This document shows positions 1-7,878 of a DNA stretch of 64,000 bases, piece after piece (within the stretch, counting starts at the first letter, position 1; each line of letters begins with the position of its first letter). A program made the translations under genes and the position numbers. The DNA is taken from the IMG/VR virus record IMGVR_UViG_3300046004_000591, positions 62,001 to 126,000 of that record; one strand, written 5' to 3'. The DNA comes from a virus. The notes under the pieces are model-generated. The model worked only from the letters and a program-made list of their open reading frames with translations, searched no databases and was not told the DNA's origin.

Positions 1-54
1 ACTGAATCTATTGTAGATAATAAAGATAGAATCAACTATCTTAAATCAATCTAA
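1..54 (+). CDS. 3' end of a CDS cut by the window edge
   Basis: An open frame runs from base 1 to a TAA at 52-54 and encodes 17 C-terminal residues ending NYLKSI. The next feature is a promoter at 64, so this looks like the true end of an upstream gene. Nothing can be said about function. Confidence 0.5.
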   Translation, partial: TESIVDNKDRINYLKSI

Positions 55-63
55 AAATAAATC

Positions 64-94
64 TTTCGATGAACGATAAAATCTTTATAATAGA
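64..94 (+). promoter_or_regulatory. Phage promoter, TTTCGA-N16-TATAATAGA class
   Basis: TTTCGA at 64-69, a 16-nt spacer and TATAAT at 86-91 followed by AGA. The same hexamers with exactly the same spacing recur at 12 other places in the window, nearly always in a gap before a gene. It probably drives the 139-841 genes. Confidence 0.75.
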
Positions 95-138
95 TTCTGA
101 ATTAAGGGATTCACTCTTACCAAAACAAAGAAATTCTT

Positions 139-237
139 ATGAAAAAATTAGAAAGTTTATCGTTCATGTTGTTTGCTGGTTGGGTTGTTGTACCAATGTT
201 TATTTTCGTTGGTTTAATCGTTAAAGAATTGTTATAG
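139..237 (+). CDS. Small single-span membrane protein (32 aa)
   Basis: A short frame from ATG 139 to TAG 235-237 encodes 32 residues: a charged start (MKKLES), then one long hydrophobic segment and a short KELL tail. It lies between the promoter at 64-94 and the exported protein at 248, so it is probably the first gene of that transcript. No strong ribosome site is visible upstream. The function is unknown. Confidence 0.45.
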   Translation: MKKLESLSFMLFAGWVVVPMFIFVGLIVKELL

Positions 238-247
238 GAATCGTATC

Positions 248-841
248 ATGTTTAAGAAAACATTGCTTGTATCTGCTCTATTGTTAATGTCAAATTCTGC
301 TGTTGCTGTTTGTAAAAGTCCGTTGTTGGATAACTATCTACAACCAACTTCTCATTTGGAATTCATCCAATGTAAAGTGATGCCAAATCAGAAGGACTTG
401 ACGATCTTCTTGATTCCATCTGACGCTGGCCCATCAACTGAAATTGATTTAGATATTCTAGTTGTAAATGAATCTGGAACAATTGTCAACATGGATAAAA
501 TTAAATTACTAAAAGATACATTTGGCTTGTCTATTGATACGGTCAATTATAAATTGAATTCAAATGACATAGCATTTGGTGTTGACATCAATAATGGTAA
601 TTATACAAACAGAACATTATACATCATGAAAGGTCAAGACTTGATTCCAGTTGCTTCTGATATTGGTGTGGAGTTGAATGATGAAGATTCAACAATTAAA
701 CGTTCAATCGATATTGGTAAGATGGATAAATCTGGATTCTCTGATTTGATTGTAAAAGAAGGTAAAACTAAATTTACATTGAAATACAATGAATCGACTG
801 AAAGTTATGATGTTCCAAAAACATTAAAATATTCCTTTTAA
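248..841 (+). CDS. Putative exported protein with signal peptide
   Basis: The product has 197 aa. The N-terminus is a clear Sec signal: MFKK, a hydrophobic core of about 15 residues, then AVA before VCK, so cleavage near residue 20-21 is expected. The mature part is hydrophilic with no family I recognise and would be periplasmic or secreted. The start is supported by AGGA at 237-240. It follows the 32-aa membrane peptide. A cysteine sits just after the predicted cleavage site, but the preceding AVAV is not a good lipobox, so I do not call it a lipoprotein. Confidence 0.75.
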   Translation: MFKKTLLVSALLLMSNSAVAVCKSPLLDNYLQPTSHLEFIQCKVMPNQKDLTIFLIPSDAGPSTEIDLDILVVNESGTIVNMDKIKLLKDTFGLSIDTVNYKLNSNDIAFGVDINNGNYTNRTLYIMKGQDLIPVASDIGVELNDEDSTIKRSIDIGKMDKSGFSDLIVKEGKTKFTLKYNESTESYDVPKTLKYSF

Positions 842-886
842 TTTGTATTTGAATAGTTTATAATTTTTATTTTAGGGAGTGTTCTG

Positions 887-1420
887 ATGTCAAACAAATA
901 TATACAAGTTGATGAATTTTTATCAAATGTTAAACTCAATCCATCAGGGGAACGTAGAGATAAAGAAAATCGTTCTTACTTTTATGATATTGATTCAAAA
1001 CGAATTTATCTTTCTGGAAAACGTAATCGTAGTACGGCAGCTATGATTACATTGTTGAACACCAAGAAAATTCCATTGAAATGCATATGTTGTGATTCTA
1101 AAGCAAAATCAATTAGTTTCAATGAAAAAACAGGATTGAGACCAATCGCATCAAATGGTAAAGAATTGACAATCGACCATATCAAACCAAAATATCATGG
1201 AGGTGAAGATTCTATCGATAATTATCAAATTATGTGTTCTCAATGCAATAGATTGAAAGGTCATGTTGACATTGAAAATGTTAGTGCGTTAAGAATGTAT
1301 GTTAAAGTTCGATATTGGTTGATTAAGAATTATCCTTCTAGGTTTGCCAATAGTAAGACTATATACCAGAATATCGTTGGTATGTTTGTTAATGATAATA
1401 CGAGGATGTTGAATGTTTGA
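887..1420 (+). CDS. HNH endonuclease
   Basis: A 177-aa HNH nuclease. A zinc-type CICC pair lies at about residues 66-69, the core LTIDHIKP (Asp97-His98) is followed by a GG turn and DNYQ, and the second pair CSQC is at 117-120. This is the classic C-x2-C / DH / N / C-x2-C layout of stand-alone phage HNH enzymes, which nick or cut DNA and often act as homing or packaging-related nucleases. GGGAG upstream sets the start. The 3' end overlaps the next membrane gene by 8 nt. The specific target is unknown. Confidence 0.85.
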   Translation: MSNKYIQVDEFLSNVKLNPSGERRDKENRSYFYDIDSKRIYLSGKRNRSTAAMITLLNTKKIPLKCICCDSKAKSISFNEKTGLRPIASNGKELTIDHIKPKYHGGEDSIDNYQIMCSQCNRLKGHVDIENVSALRMYVKVRYWLIKNYPSRFANSKTIYQNIVGMFVNDNTRMLNV

Positions 1421-1706
1421 AAATGTTAATTATGAATCTGTTGGTATGATGTTCTTGTCGTCATTCTCCATTGTATTCTTGTTGGGTTTGCAAAGTCAAT
1501 ACGTGAGACAAAAATTGTACATTCCATCTTTATGTACAAGTACATTGGTTGGGATAAGTCAATTATTTTTATACAAAGTTGCGCATGATTCTACGATGGC
1601 AGACAATCTAGGATTTTTAATCGGTGGTGTAGTTGGAACTGTTACATCAATACCAGCACACACTTTTCTATCTAAATTTATTAAACCAAAACGGAGACAC
1701 AAATGA
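1413..1706 (+). CDS. Membrane protein, 2-3 spans
   Basis: A 97-aa protein with hydrophobic segments at about residues 10-26, 38-52 and 65-82 and a basic tail (KPKRRHK), which should be cytoplasmic. It overlaps the HNH gene by 8 nt and the next gene by 4 nt, so the three are likely co-translated. A holin role is conceivable from size and topology, but no lysis enzyme is nearby, so I leave it unassigned. Confidence 0.65.
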   Translation: MFENVNYESVGMMFLSSFSIVFLLGLQSQYVRQKLYIPSLCTSTLVGISQLFLYKVAHDSTMADNLGFLIGGVVGTVTSIPAHTFLSKFIKPKRRHK

Positions 1707-1948
1707 ATTATTATGTATTAACAGTTATTATTGGTATCTTATTAGAACATTGGATTTTATTACAAATTTGGTATAAAACCTTTAATTCAGACCAAGATGA
1801 AATTGAACGATTGACTTCTGAAAACAATATGTTGAAATCAGAAGATGTTAAACTTAGATTACAATTAAAAGAAGCAAAAGATGATATTGAATCATTAGAA
1901 ACAAAATCAATTAGATCTCCAAAAACTTATCGTAAACCAAGAAAATAG
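1703..1948 (+). CDS. Membrane-anchored coiled-coil protein
   Basis: An 81-aa protein with an N-terminal membrane segment (about residues 4-23), a predicted coiled coil (about 32-66, heptad-like Glu/Leu/Lys pattern) and a basic tail. It starts in an ATGA overlap with the previous gene. The architecture resembles an inner-membrane spanin, but there is no partner outer-membrane spanin or endolysin here, so this is only a topological remark. Confidence 0.65.
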   Translation: MNYYVLTVIIGILLEHWILLQIWYKTFNSDQDEIERLTSENNMLKSEDVKLRLQLKEAKDDIESLETKSIRSPKTYRKPRK

Positions 1949-1959
1949 GAATATCGAAA

Positions 1960-2283
1960 ATGTCAAATTTAAAATATCATTATTTCGGCGATGTATCTAA
2001 AGCATATACAAATGTCGTAACAATGGCAAGTTTTATCGAAAAAGAAGACGGGTTTGATGTAATCAGATTTGGATATGCATTATCTAACAACAAAGATGTC
2101 TATCGTAAGAAAGTTGGTAAGAATATCGCATTTAATCGTTTGGACAAATCACCTGTTCGTCTTATGGTTAAGAAAGGTTCAACATTCAATGAAATTGTTG
2201 AAACAATTGGAACTTATATCTCAGAAGAAACAGATAACCCAAGTTGGGTTTGTGAAGTTATTGGTAAACATTTAGGGGTATAA
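1960..2283 (+). CDS. Conserved-looking phage protein, unknown function
   Basis: A 107-aa soluble protein starting MSNLKYHYFG, with mixed alpha/beta composition and no recognised motif. AGGA at 1947-1950 precedes the ATG. It is followed 1 nt after its stop by the next gene, so the two form a pair just upstream of the RNA ligase. Confidence 0.65.
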   Translation: MSNLKYHYFGDVSKAYTNVVTMASFIEKEDGFDVIRFGYALSNNKDVYRKKVGKNIAFNRLDKSPVRLMVKKGSTFNEIVETIGTYISEETDNPSWVCEVIGKHLGV

Positions 2284-2284
2284 G

Positions 2285-2683
2285 ATGATTGATTCAATTG
2301 TACAAGCATTCCATAAATCAGAAGAATCATTACGTGATAAATTTTTAAACAATCATGTATATGATTATTCGGAAATCGTTAAGATTCTAATTGAGGAATT
2401 GAATACAAATCTTCATAAGAATGATAGATGGGATCCAGAACGTATTACAGAAATTGATGAAGGTGATTATCAAGGAACCAAATTGTTTGTCATTGGTGAA
2501 GAAGGATACCAACCTAACTCTTATCTAACAACCAAAGCATATTATGGTAGTTGTTCTGCTTGTGATACGTTACAAGGAATCAATGAATGCGATTTTGGTG
2601 AATCCGAACAACAAGATAAAGAAATCGTTGATGATTATATGACGTTGTGTCTTCATTTAGTTCAACAAATGAAAATTATTTGA
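2285..2683 (+). CDS. Acidic hypothetical protein
   Basis: A 132-aa acidic protein. A short Cys-containing stretch (GSCSACDTLQGINEC, near residues 89-103) could bind metal, but a full zinc-finger pattern is not present. It lies directly before the RNA ligase gene, 16 nt away, in the same operon. No family is recognised. Confidence 0.65.
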   Translation: MIDSIVQAFHKSEESLRDKFLNNHVYDYSEIVKILIEELNTNLHKNDRWDPERITEIDEGDYQGTKLFVIGEEGYQPNSYLTTKAYYGSCSACDTLQGINECDFGESEQQDKEIVDDYMTLCLHLVQQMKII

Positions 2684-2699
2684 TAAAGGAAATTATATT

Positions 2700-3992
2700 A
2701 TGAAAGCTCCAGTGAATCCTAACTATTGTGCATCTATTGTTGAAATTAACAAATTGATTCCAATTGAAAATGCAGATAATCTTCAGGCTGCCATCATTTA
2801 TGGTAATTCTGTTATTGTTGGTAAAAACTTACAACATGGAACAAAAGGATTGTTCTTTCCATTGGAATGTCAATTAGGTGACCAATTCCTACAGAAACAT
2901 TCTTTGTATAGAGATAAAACAAAGAATTTGAATCCTGACAAAGCTGGATTCTTTGAACAATCAGGGCGTATTCGAGCAGTCAAGTTGCGTGGTAATAAGT
3001 CAGAAGGGTTCTTTATACAATTAGATGAATTACATTCGGATTACTCTGAATTAAAAACATTGGATGTTGGTACTGAATTTGATTACATGGGGGCAGAACG
3101 TATCTGCCGTAAATACATTGTCAAAGAAGTTGAATCTAAAACAAATAAACAAGGCCGTCAAGGTTCTGCCCCTAAATTCACTAGATTGGTTGAGAATCAA
3201 TTCCATTTACATGTTGATTCAATTCAAGCCAAAAAGTATTTCGATTACATCAAACCAGATGATTTGATTTACATTACCGATAAATGGCATGGAACTTCAG
3301 CTGTATTCTCTAATGTGATTACAAACATTCCATTGAAATGGTATGAAAAATTGTTATTGAAAATTGGAGTGAATGTACGAACAACTGAATATGGTAATGT
3401 ATATAGTTCTCGTAAGGTCGTTAAGAACCAATACATCAATGAACAAGTTAACGGAGGATTCTATGGCACCGACGTTTGGGGATACGTCAACAATGATTTG
3501 AAAGATTTGATTCCTAAAGGAGTTTCATTGTATGGTGAAATCGTTGGATACATTCCAGGTTCTGGTAAAGAAATTCAACCTGGGTACATTTACGGATGTC
3601 AATTAAACACTTGTGAATTCCGATTGTATCGAATCACTAATACAAATGCTGATGGTGTTGTAACAGAATATACATGGCAACAGATTAAAGATTTCTGTAA
3701 TAAATTTGGGTTGAAATATGTCCCTGAATTCTACTACGGATTTGCCAAAAATTTGTACCCAGACATTCCAGTTGATAGAGATTGGAATGAAAATGTATTG
3801 AAACGTTTGATGACTGATTATAATTTAGAGAAAAAATGTCAATACAATAAAGGTAAACCCGCAGAAGGAGTTGTAATTCGACAAGAAAAACTTTATGATT
3901 GTATTCCATTGAAGTTGAAATCATTTGCGTTCATGGAATATGAAACCAAATTGTTGGATACTGGGACATCTGATATTGAATCTGAACAATAG
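2700..3992 (+). CDS. RNA ligase (Rnl5/DRB0094-like)
   Basis: A 430-aa ATP-dependent RNA ligase. The nucleotidyl-transfer domain is C-terminal: motif I KWHG with the likely adenylated Lys195, motif III around YGEIVGY (Glu280), motif IV EGVVIR (389-394) and motif V LKLKS (404-408). About 170 residues precede it and include a beta-rich, OB-like region. That order (accessory domain first) is typical of the DRB0094/Rnl5 group rather than of T4 Rnl1 or Rnl2. Phage RNA ligases repair tRNA or RNA cut by host anticodon nucleases. AAGGAAATTAT precedes the ATG. The clade assignment rests on layout only. Confidence 0.85.
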   Translation: MKAPVNPNYCASIVEINKLIPIENADNLQAAIIYGNSVIVGKNLQHGTKGLFFPLECQLGDQFLQKHSLYRDKTKNLNPDKAGFFEQSGRIRAVKLRGNKSEGFFIQLDELHSDYSELKTLDVGTEFDYMGAERICRKYIVKEVESKTNKQGRQGSAPKFTRLVENQFHLHVDSIQAKKYFDYIKPDDLIYITDKWHGTSAVFSNVITNIPLKWYEKLLLKIGVNVRTTEYGNVYSSRKVVKNQYINEQVNGGFYGTDVWGYVNNDLKDLIPKGVSLYGEIVGYIPGSGKEIQPGYIYGCQLNTCEFRLYRITNTNADGVVTEYTWQQIKDFCNKFGLKYVPEFYYGFAKNLYPDIPVDRDWNENVLKRLMTDYNLEKKCQYNKGKPAEGVVIRQEKLYDCIPLKLKSFAFMEYETKLLDTGTSDIESEQ

Positions 3993-4001
3993 GAATTGAA
4001 T

Positions 4002-4037
4002 AGATAGAATCATCTTTCTTTTATGATGATTCTATCT
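4002..4037 (+). terminator. Strong hairpin after the RNA ligase gene
   Basis: A 13-bp perfect inverted repeat (arms 4002-4014 and 4025-4037, core GATAGAATCATC) with a 10-nt loop lies just downstream of the ligase stop. The right arm runs into TTATAATTG, so the T-tract is weak. The same bases contain a TATAAT that could serve the next gene. It may be a terminator, an mRNA-stabilising stem or both. Confidence 0.5.
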
Positions 4038-4070
4038 TATAATTGTAACATATTTTATAGGAGAAATAAA

Positions 4071-4711
4071 ATGTTACTTACCTTTAAAGAATTTCAAGAA
4101 ACGCTTGATGATTATAAAAAATTGAATGAAATGGCAATTGCTGGAGAAGGCGATTGGGTTGATAATAAAGCATTTGGATTTATTACATCAAAAGTGTTAT
4201 CTCTAAAATATAAATTTGTAGATAATCTTGAAATTAAAAACGAATCATTTGAAATGTTTGTAATGGGGGATAACAATAAGAAAGTTATTTCAATTGGTAA
4301 ATTAAGAAAAGATGATGGCGATACAAAATTGGCTGTTATTGGGTCAATTGAATTAAGAAAAATCCCAGATATAATGGATTTACATAATGTTTGGAACGTA
4401 GATGACGTTAGAGTTGAAGAAAAATTCCAAGGTCAAGGTATTGCCAAATCGTTATATTTGTATCTTGTTAAAACTCTTAAAATGACTATTCTAGGTGATG
4501 AAGTTCAATATTTTGGAGCTAGGCTTTGTGGAGTAAATTGAGTAAATCTAATGACATAATAGTTGATATTATTGACATAATTGATAAAACTTATATTAGT
4601 AAAAATGTTGAAATTCATCAAGGTATTGAAGAAGCAGATTTTGATAAACAAGTTTGGTCTAGAGATGAAGAATTAGCACATGTTCGATTAATTTTAAAAG
4701 ATATAAAATAA
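4071..4711 (+). pseudogene. GNAT-like acetyltransferase with a frameshift
   Basis: The first part (ATG 4071, AGGAGA upstream) has the GNAT acetyl-CoA loop region (VDDVRVEEKFQGQGIAKSL) and ends at a TGA at 4539 just after FGARLCGVN. The next frame continues with LWSKLSKSNDI and stops at 4709-4711. GAR-x-LW is what an intact protein should read, so a 1-nt deletion near 4520 splits the gene. The N-terminus (MLLTFKEFQETL) carries the capsid-targeting-like motif shared with several other proteins here. Alternatives are a sequencing error or two separate polypeptides. Confidence 0.65.
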
Positions 4712-4720
4712 GGAATTAAA

Positions 4721-5059
4721 ATGGAAAATGAAATTTTAAACAGAATTGACGAATTGTCTTCTAAATTGAATGTTGCGTCTGATAAATTATATTCGGTTCT
4801 CATCAAACAATCGGAGGTTGAATTATATTCAATTATTGTTCAATATGGGATTATTATCGGTTGGATTGGATTAACAATTTATTTAACCAATAAATTCAAA
4901 GGATGTTTTGATAATGAAGAAATTATTAAAAGTATTGCATTGATTGTTATGTATACTATGTCTTTCATTTTTATCATTATTGGATTTGATAATATTGACA
5001 CTATATTCACATTATTGTTTAATCCGGAATTCTGGGCTCTTAAAACAATCAGAGGATAA
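4721..5059 (+). CDS. Membrane protein with two C-terminal spans
   Basis: A 112-aa protein. The N-terminal 35 residues are amphipathic and possibly coiled; strong membrane segments follow at about 40-58 and 70-90. AAGGAATTAAA precedes the ATG. It sits between the broken acetyltransferase and a 47-aa conserved phage peptide. The function is unknown. Confidence 0.6.
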   Translation: MENEILNRIDELSSKLNVASDKLYSVLIKQSEVELYSIIVQYGIIIGWIGLTIYLTNKFKGCFDNEEIIKSIALIVMYTMSFIFIIIGFDNIDTIFTLLFNPEFWALKTIRG

Positions 5060-5062
5060 TAT

Positions 5063-5206
5063 ATGAAACAGTATATTAAAGAATTCACACATAATGTATT
5101 TGTTCATCCATTGATGATGTTCTTACCAAAACAATATGCAAATAGATTACACGATTGGAACTCTAATTGGTGTTGGGAATTAACATTAGAAACATCCAAG
5201 AAATAA
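5063..5206 (+). CDS. Small conserved phage protein (47 aa)
   Basis: A 47-aa frame starting 4 nt after the previous stop, with AGAGGA upstream. It contains HNVFVHPLMMFLP and RLHDWN, a pattern I have seen in tiny conserved proteins of many unrelated phages (HNV-x-VHP-L-FLP...HD-N). The function is unknown. It is tightly packed against the following gene, with 1 nt between stop and ATG. Confidence 0.6.
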   Translation: MKQYIKEFTHNVFVHPLMMFLPKQYANRLHDWNSNWCWELTLETSKK

Positions 5207-5207
5207 A

Positions 5208-5456
5208 ATGACAAGTTATCTATTCTGGTATAATGATAGAAACAAAGAATATTATGATTTCTATTTAAGTTCCGTTGAATTCAAGGATGATTATATAACA
5301 GGATATGTTGAAAACGGAACTTGGACATTTTGTATGAAAGATAATGTCATAAAATGTTTAGATGATAATTTCGAAAGACATACATTCAAGATAGAATGTT
5401 ATTTTATGGAACCAATTCCTCCTGATTTTAAATGTGATTGGATGAAAATCAACTGA
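5208..5456 (+). CDS. Hypothetical protein
   Basis: An 82-aa acidic protein rich in Tyr, Phe and Asp. It starts right after the stop of the 47-aa gene and has no good ribosome site of its own, so translation is probably coupled. No domain is recognised. Confidence 0.55.
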   Translation: MTSYLFWYNDRNKEYYDFYLSSVEFKDDYITGYVENGTWTFCMKDNVIKCLDDNFERHTFKIECYFMEPIPPDFKCDWMKIN

Positions 5457-5478
5457 TATTAAACAAATAGGATTTAAG

Positions 5479-5757
5479 ATGAACAAAAGAAATCAACATA
5501 CACCAAGAGTCCATAGAAATGTAATTCCAAAATCAGAATTATACACTATCGACATAACAACTGGTAGAAGAATTGCTAAGAAAGTCTATTGTACATATCA
5601 TAAACGATATGAAGATATTCGATTGTTCTATCTTAAATCCCCAAGAAAACAAGATTCGGATGTTAGACATATGTGTATCGAAGGATGGGATAAAACAAGA
5701 GGGAAATATATTGAAAAAGATTGTTCCACAAATACATTAGAATTCTCTTTCGTTTAA
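5479..5757 (+). CDS. Hypothetical basic protein
   Basis: A 92-aa basic protein with a Cys/His content (CTYHKRYEDIRLFY, later MCIEGW and DCS) that could form a small zinc site, though no canonical spacing is visible. TAGGATTT precedes the ATG. Its last codons overlap the -35 element of the promoter at 5748. Confidence 0.6.
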   Translation: MNKRNQHTPRVHRNVIPKSELYTIDITTGRRIAKKVYCTYHKRYEDIRLFYLKSPRKQDSDVRHMCIEGWDKTRGKYIEKDCSTNTLEFSFV

Positions 5758-5778
5758 AATTGAAAAGCGTATAATAGA
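5748..5778 (+). promoter_or_regulatory. Phage promoter, 16-nt spaced class, inside a gene end
   Basis: TTTCGT at 5748-5753, 16 nt, then TATAAT at 5770-5775 and AGA. The -35 differs from TTTCGA by one base. It lies across the stop codon of the preceding gene and should drive the 5815 gene onward. Confidence 0.65.
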
Positions 5779-5814
5779 AATTGTTATCAACTTTATATGT
5801 AAAGGTTACAAATT

Positions 5815-6168
5815 ATGAAAAATGCGACAGAATTAAGTAAGATATCTGATGAGTTTGTTGGTAAATTCGTTAATGACATGAAACAATATCAACACGATGT
5901 TATTACAACATCACTTGCAAATATATCAGATAATGAAAAATTGGCAAGATGCGTTAAAATTAAGTATTTGACTCCTACTATTGATGGTTCAATTCGCGAT
6001 TATAAAGTTGAATCTGATGTTTCTGCATATATTGATGTTCGTAGAATGTCTGGTTCTGATATTAGAGAATTGAGAATTATCGCAGAAGAAACATTAAATG
6101 AACTAAGATTTAAAGTGTCATTTTGTATGGACATAATTGGAGTTCCAATTATGGTTATTTCTTGGTAA
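5815..6168 (+). CDS. Hypothetical protein
   Basis: A 117-aa protein, first gene after the 5748 promoter. It contains a YIDVRRMSGSDIRELRIIAEETL stretch and has an alpha/beta look, but no family is recognised. AAAGGTTACAAATT precedes the ATG. A CMDIIG segment is near the C-terminus. Confidence 0.6.
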   Translation: MKNATELSKISDEFVGKFVNDMKQYQHDVITTSLANISDNEKLARCVKIKYLTPTIDGSIRDYKVESDVSAYIDVRRMSGSDIRELRIIAEETLNELRFKVSFCMDIIGVPIMVISW

Positions 6169-6185
6169 ATTTTAAGGATTACAAT

Positions 6186-6377
6186 ATGGTTGATGTGAAA
6201 TTTCTATTTTGGTATCTAATACAAAAAGTTAAACTTGGATTCCAAATGTTTTTATATGATGTAAAATTATCATTTGCTGATAAACATTCATTGAGTGAAA
6301 ATGTTGATGAATACTTCCGTATCAGAAATATGTCTTGTTCTGAATTGAAAGAATATCTGAAAGGTAAAGAAAAATGA
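6186..6377 (+). CDS. Hypothetical small protein
   Basis: A 63-aa product. I chose ATG 6186 because TAAGGATTACAAT lies just before it; an upstream extension would run into the previous gene without a ribosome site. The first 25 residues are hydrophobic and aromatic and the rest is charged. Its stop overlaps the next ATG by 4 nt. Confidence 0.55.
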   Translation: MVDVKFLFWYLIQKVKLGFQMFLYDVKLSFADKHSLSENVDEYFRIRNMSCSELKEYLKGKEK

Positions 6378-6559
6378 GAAACGGATTGATTTACACGAAA
6401 CAATCACCAGTTGTATATGATTTGTTGATGATTCCTGGAATGAGAGAATTTATTGAGAAACGGGCTTATTTCAATTGGTTGAATGGATATTCAGAAGATG
6501 CTGATGAAAATTGGAATGAAGCAATTTCATGGTTATATTCATTAAGAGGTTCTGAATGA
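6374..6559 (+). CDS. Hypothetical small protein
   Basis: A 61-aa protein coupled to both neighbours by ATGA overlaps. It has Trp-rich acidic helices (NWLNGYSEDADENWNEA). No family is recognised; overlapping start and stop codons support that it is translated. Confidence 0.55.
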   Translation: MRNGLIYTKQSPVVYDLLMIPGMREFIEKRAYFNWLNGYSEDADENWNEAISWLYSLRGSE

Positions 6560-6726
6560 GTTGGATGAATACGTTTGTTGTATTTTATCTTGTGTCTACT
6601 TGGTTGTTTAATTTGATTAACATTATCAAACAACGACCAAACGATCTTTGGGTATTTCTTAACAGTTATATGTTTGTTGGTTTATCTATTTTTGTATTAG
6701 ATTATTATATTGGAGTAATCAAATGA
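6556..6726 (+). CDS. Small two-span membrane protein (56 aa)
   Basis: A 56-aa frame that starts in an ATGA overlap and ends in one. Hydrophobic segments lie at about residues 5-23 and 33-52, separated by a KQRPND loop. It belongs to a run of four overlapping small genes (6186-6914). The function is unknown. Confidence 0.5.
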   Translation: MSWMNTFVVFYLVSTWLFNLINIIKQRPNDLWVFLNSYMFVGLSIFVLDYYIGVIK

Positions 6727-6914
6727 TGTCTTATGTTTTAGTTGTAATTTTATCTGTATTTGGTGGAGGTCATGATGCATTAGAAACCATTAAGATAGAA
6801 ATGTCAAATCTAGCGACTTGCGAACGCGGTTCTAAAGTTATCATTGATGACATGAAGAAGGATCCCATCAATCCAAGCATCCATGTTAAAACATACTGTT
6901 TGCCAATTCAATAA
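6723..6914 (+). CDS. Small exported protein, DUF1482-like
   Basis: A 63-aa protein: a short signal-like start (MMSYVLVVILSVFGGG), then a Cys in LATCERGS and a second in KTYCLP near the end. This layout (export signal, two cysteines about 25-30 apart) matches the DUF1482 type of small phage proteins and the product at 28364. It probably acts in the periplasm or membrane; the role is unknown. Confidence 0.55.
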   Translation: MMSYVLVVILSVFGGGHDALETIKIEMSNLATCERGSKVIIDDMKKDPINPSIHVKTYCLPIQ

Positions 6915-6924
6915 GAGATTACAG

Positions 6925-7140
6925 ATGAACGATGAATCATATAATGATGTATTAGATACAGTTCCAAATAATCGGAAACGTGTATTTGTTCGCGGGTTCA
7001 CTAAATCAGGTTGTGAAATTTACATGCCAGTTGATTCAGAAGACGATGAAATCATCATGAAACAAAAAGAAAGATTACAAGCAAAGTTGGATTCCATTGA
7101 TGTTTGTATCGGACAAGACGCACCATTATTGGTCGCATAA
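6925..7140 (+). CDS. Hypothetical protein
   Basis: A 71-aa acidic protein. ATG 6925 is chosen because AAGAGATTACAG precedes it; a longer frame upstream would overlap the preceding gene. It contains RKRVFVRGFTKSG, then an acidic helix. It is the last gene before the terminator at 7146. Confidence 0.55.
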   Translation: MNDESYNDVLDTVPNNRKRVFVRGFTKSGCEIYMPVDSEDDEIIMKQKERLQAKLDSIDVCIGQDAPLLVA

Positions 7141-7145
7141 TACAG

Positions 7146-7184
7146 ATCCTTGATTGTTAGAAATAGCAGTCAAGGATTTCTTTT
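7146..7184 (+). terminator. Rho-independent terminator
   Basis: ATCCTTGA (7146-7153) pairs with TCAAGGAT (7170-7177), followed by a T-rich tract (TTTCTTTTA). It closes the 5815-7140 gene run. Confidence 0.75.
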
Positions 7185-7196
7185 ATATGGAGAAAT

Positions 7197-7346
7197 ATGA
7201 TAACAACTATTTTGTTAATTCTATTGGTAATTTTTGAAATTTGGGATTATGTCCTAACCAATAATAGAATTAAAAAAGAAAATGATGAATTTACTAGACA
7301 AATCGATGAACTCTTAAAAACCATTAACAAAAAGGAACAAGTATGA
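7197..7346 (+). CDS. Small membrane-anchored coiled-coil peptide (49 aa)
   Basis: A 49-aa frame from ATG 7197, with GGAGAAAT just upstream. There is one N-terminal membrane span (about residues 3-19), then a charged coiled coil ending NKKEQV. It overlaps the next ATG by 4 nt. No function is known. Confidence 0.5.
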   Translation: MITTILLILLVIFEIWDYVLTNNRIKKENDEFTRQIDELLKTINKKEQV

Positions 7347-7687
7347 ACATTTTATTATTTTGTTTTGGGGTTGTAGTTTTATTATTGGTAATCGATTTAT
7401 CTTTGGAATATCGTAAATTAAAGGTAAAATATATTGAATTACAAAGACAATATGTTAAAATTGATAATGTAAGGAAAGAACCCGTTGACAGAAGAGTCGA
7501 TACATCTAAACGTTCAATCGTTTCTTCGGTTGATAAACGAGGAAGTGGTTCTAACGATGATGAATATGTATCAAAATTTTCTGTTGTAACCGACGAGTAT
7601 TTGAAAGCTAACGATTATTCATATAGTGGTTCCACATCATGTGATTCATCCTCGTCTAGTTCAGAAAGTGGTTCCGTCATCTTGTGA
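7343..7687 (+). CDS. Membrane-anchored protein with Ser-rich tail
   Basis: A 114-aa protein with a membrane span (3-20), a basic linker and a C-terminus dominated by Ser/Asp (SCDSSSSSSESGS). In the +1 frame the DNA past the stop reads SSCDSGGCSCD and then a stop, a tail typical of this kind of protein. The true end may therefore have been lost by a 1-nt shift; the frame as it stands ends VIL. Role unknown. Confidence 0.55.
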   Translation: MNILLFCFGVVVLLLVIDLSLEYRKLKVKYIELQRQYVKIDNVRKEPVDRRVDTSKRSIVSSVDKRGSGSNDDEYVSKFSVVTDEYLKANDYSYSGSTSCDSSSSSSESGSVIL

Positions 7688-7704
7688 TTCTGGAGGATGT
7701 AGTT

Positions 7705-7878
7705 GTGATTAATAAAGAACAACAAAGATTCAACAATCTATCATTATCCAGGAAAAATGTGGAACGAGAAAACAATAGATATGTTAATAATGGTATTAAA
7801 ACATTATCTGAATCTATCGCAAACGAATGGCAAGATAACGTCATCTCAGAATTAAAATCAATATGGGGAATAAAATGA
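7705..7878 (+). CDS. Hypothetical protein, GTG start
   Basis: A 57-aa helical protein. The start is GTG 7705, set by a strong GGAGG at 7692-7696; no ATG lies near. It has a basic first half and ends SIWGIK. Its stop overlaps the next ATG (ATGA). The function is unknown. Confidence 0.5.
   Translation: MINKEQQRFNNLSLSRKNVERENNRYVNNGIKTLSESIANEWQDNVISELKSIWGIK

Noticed and set aside
1703-1948. Inner-membrane spanin (Rz-like) call
   Set aside because: Topology fits, but there is no outer-membrane spanin, holin-endolysin pair or periplasmic motif nearby.
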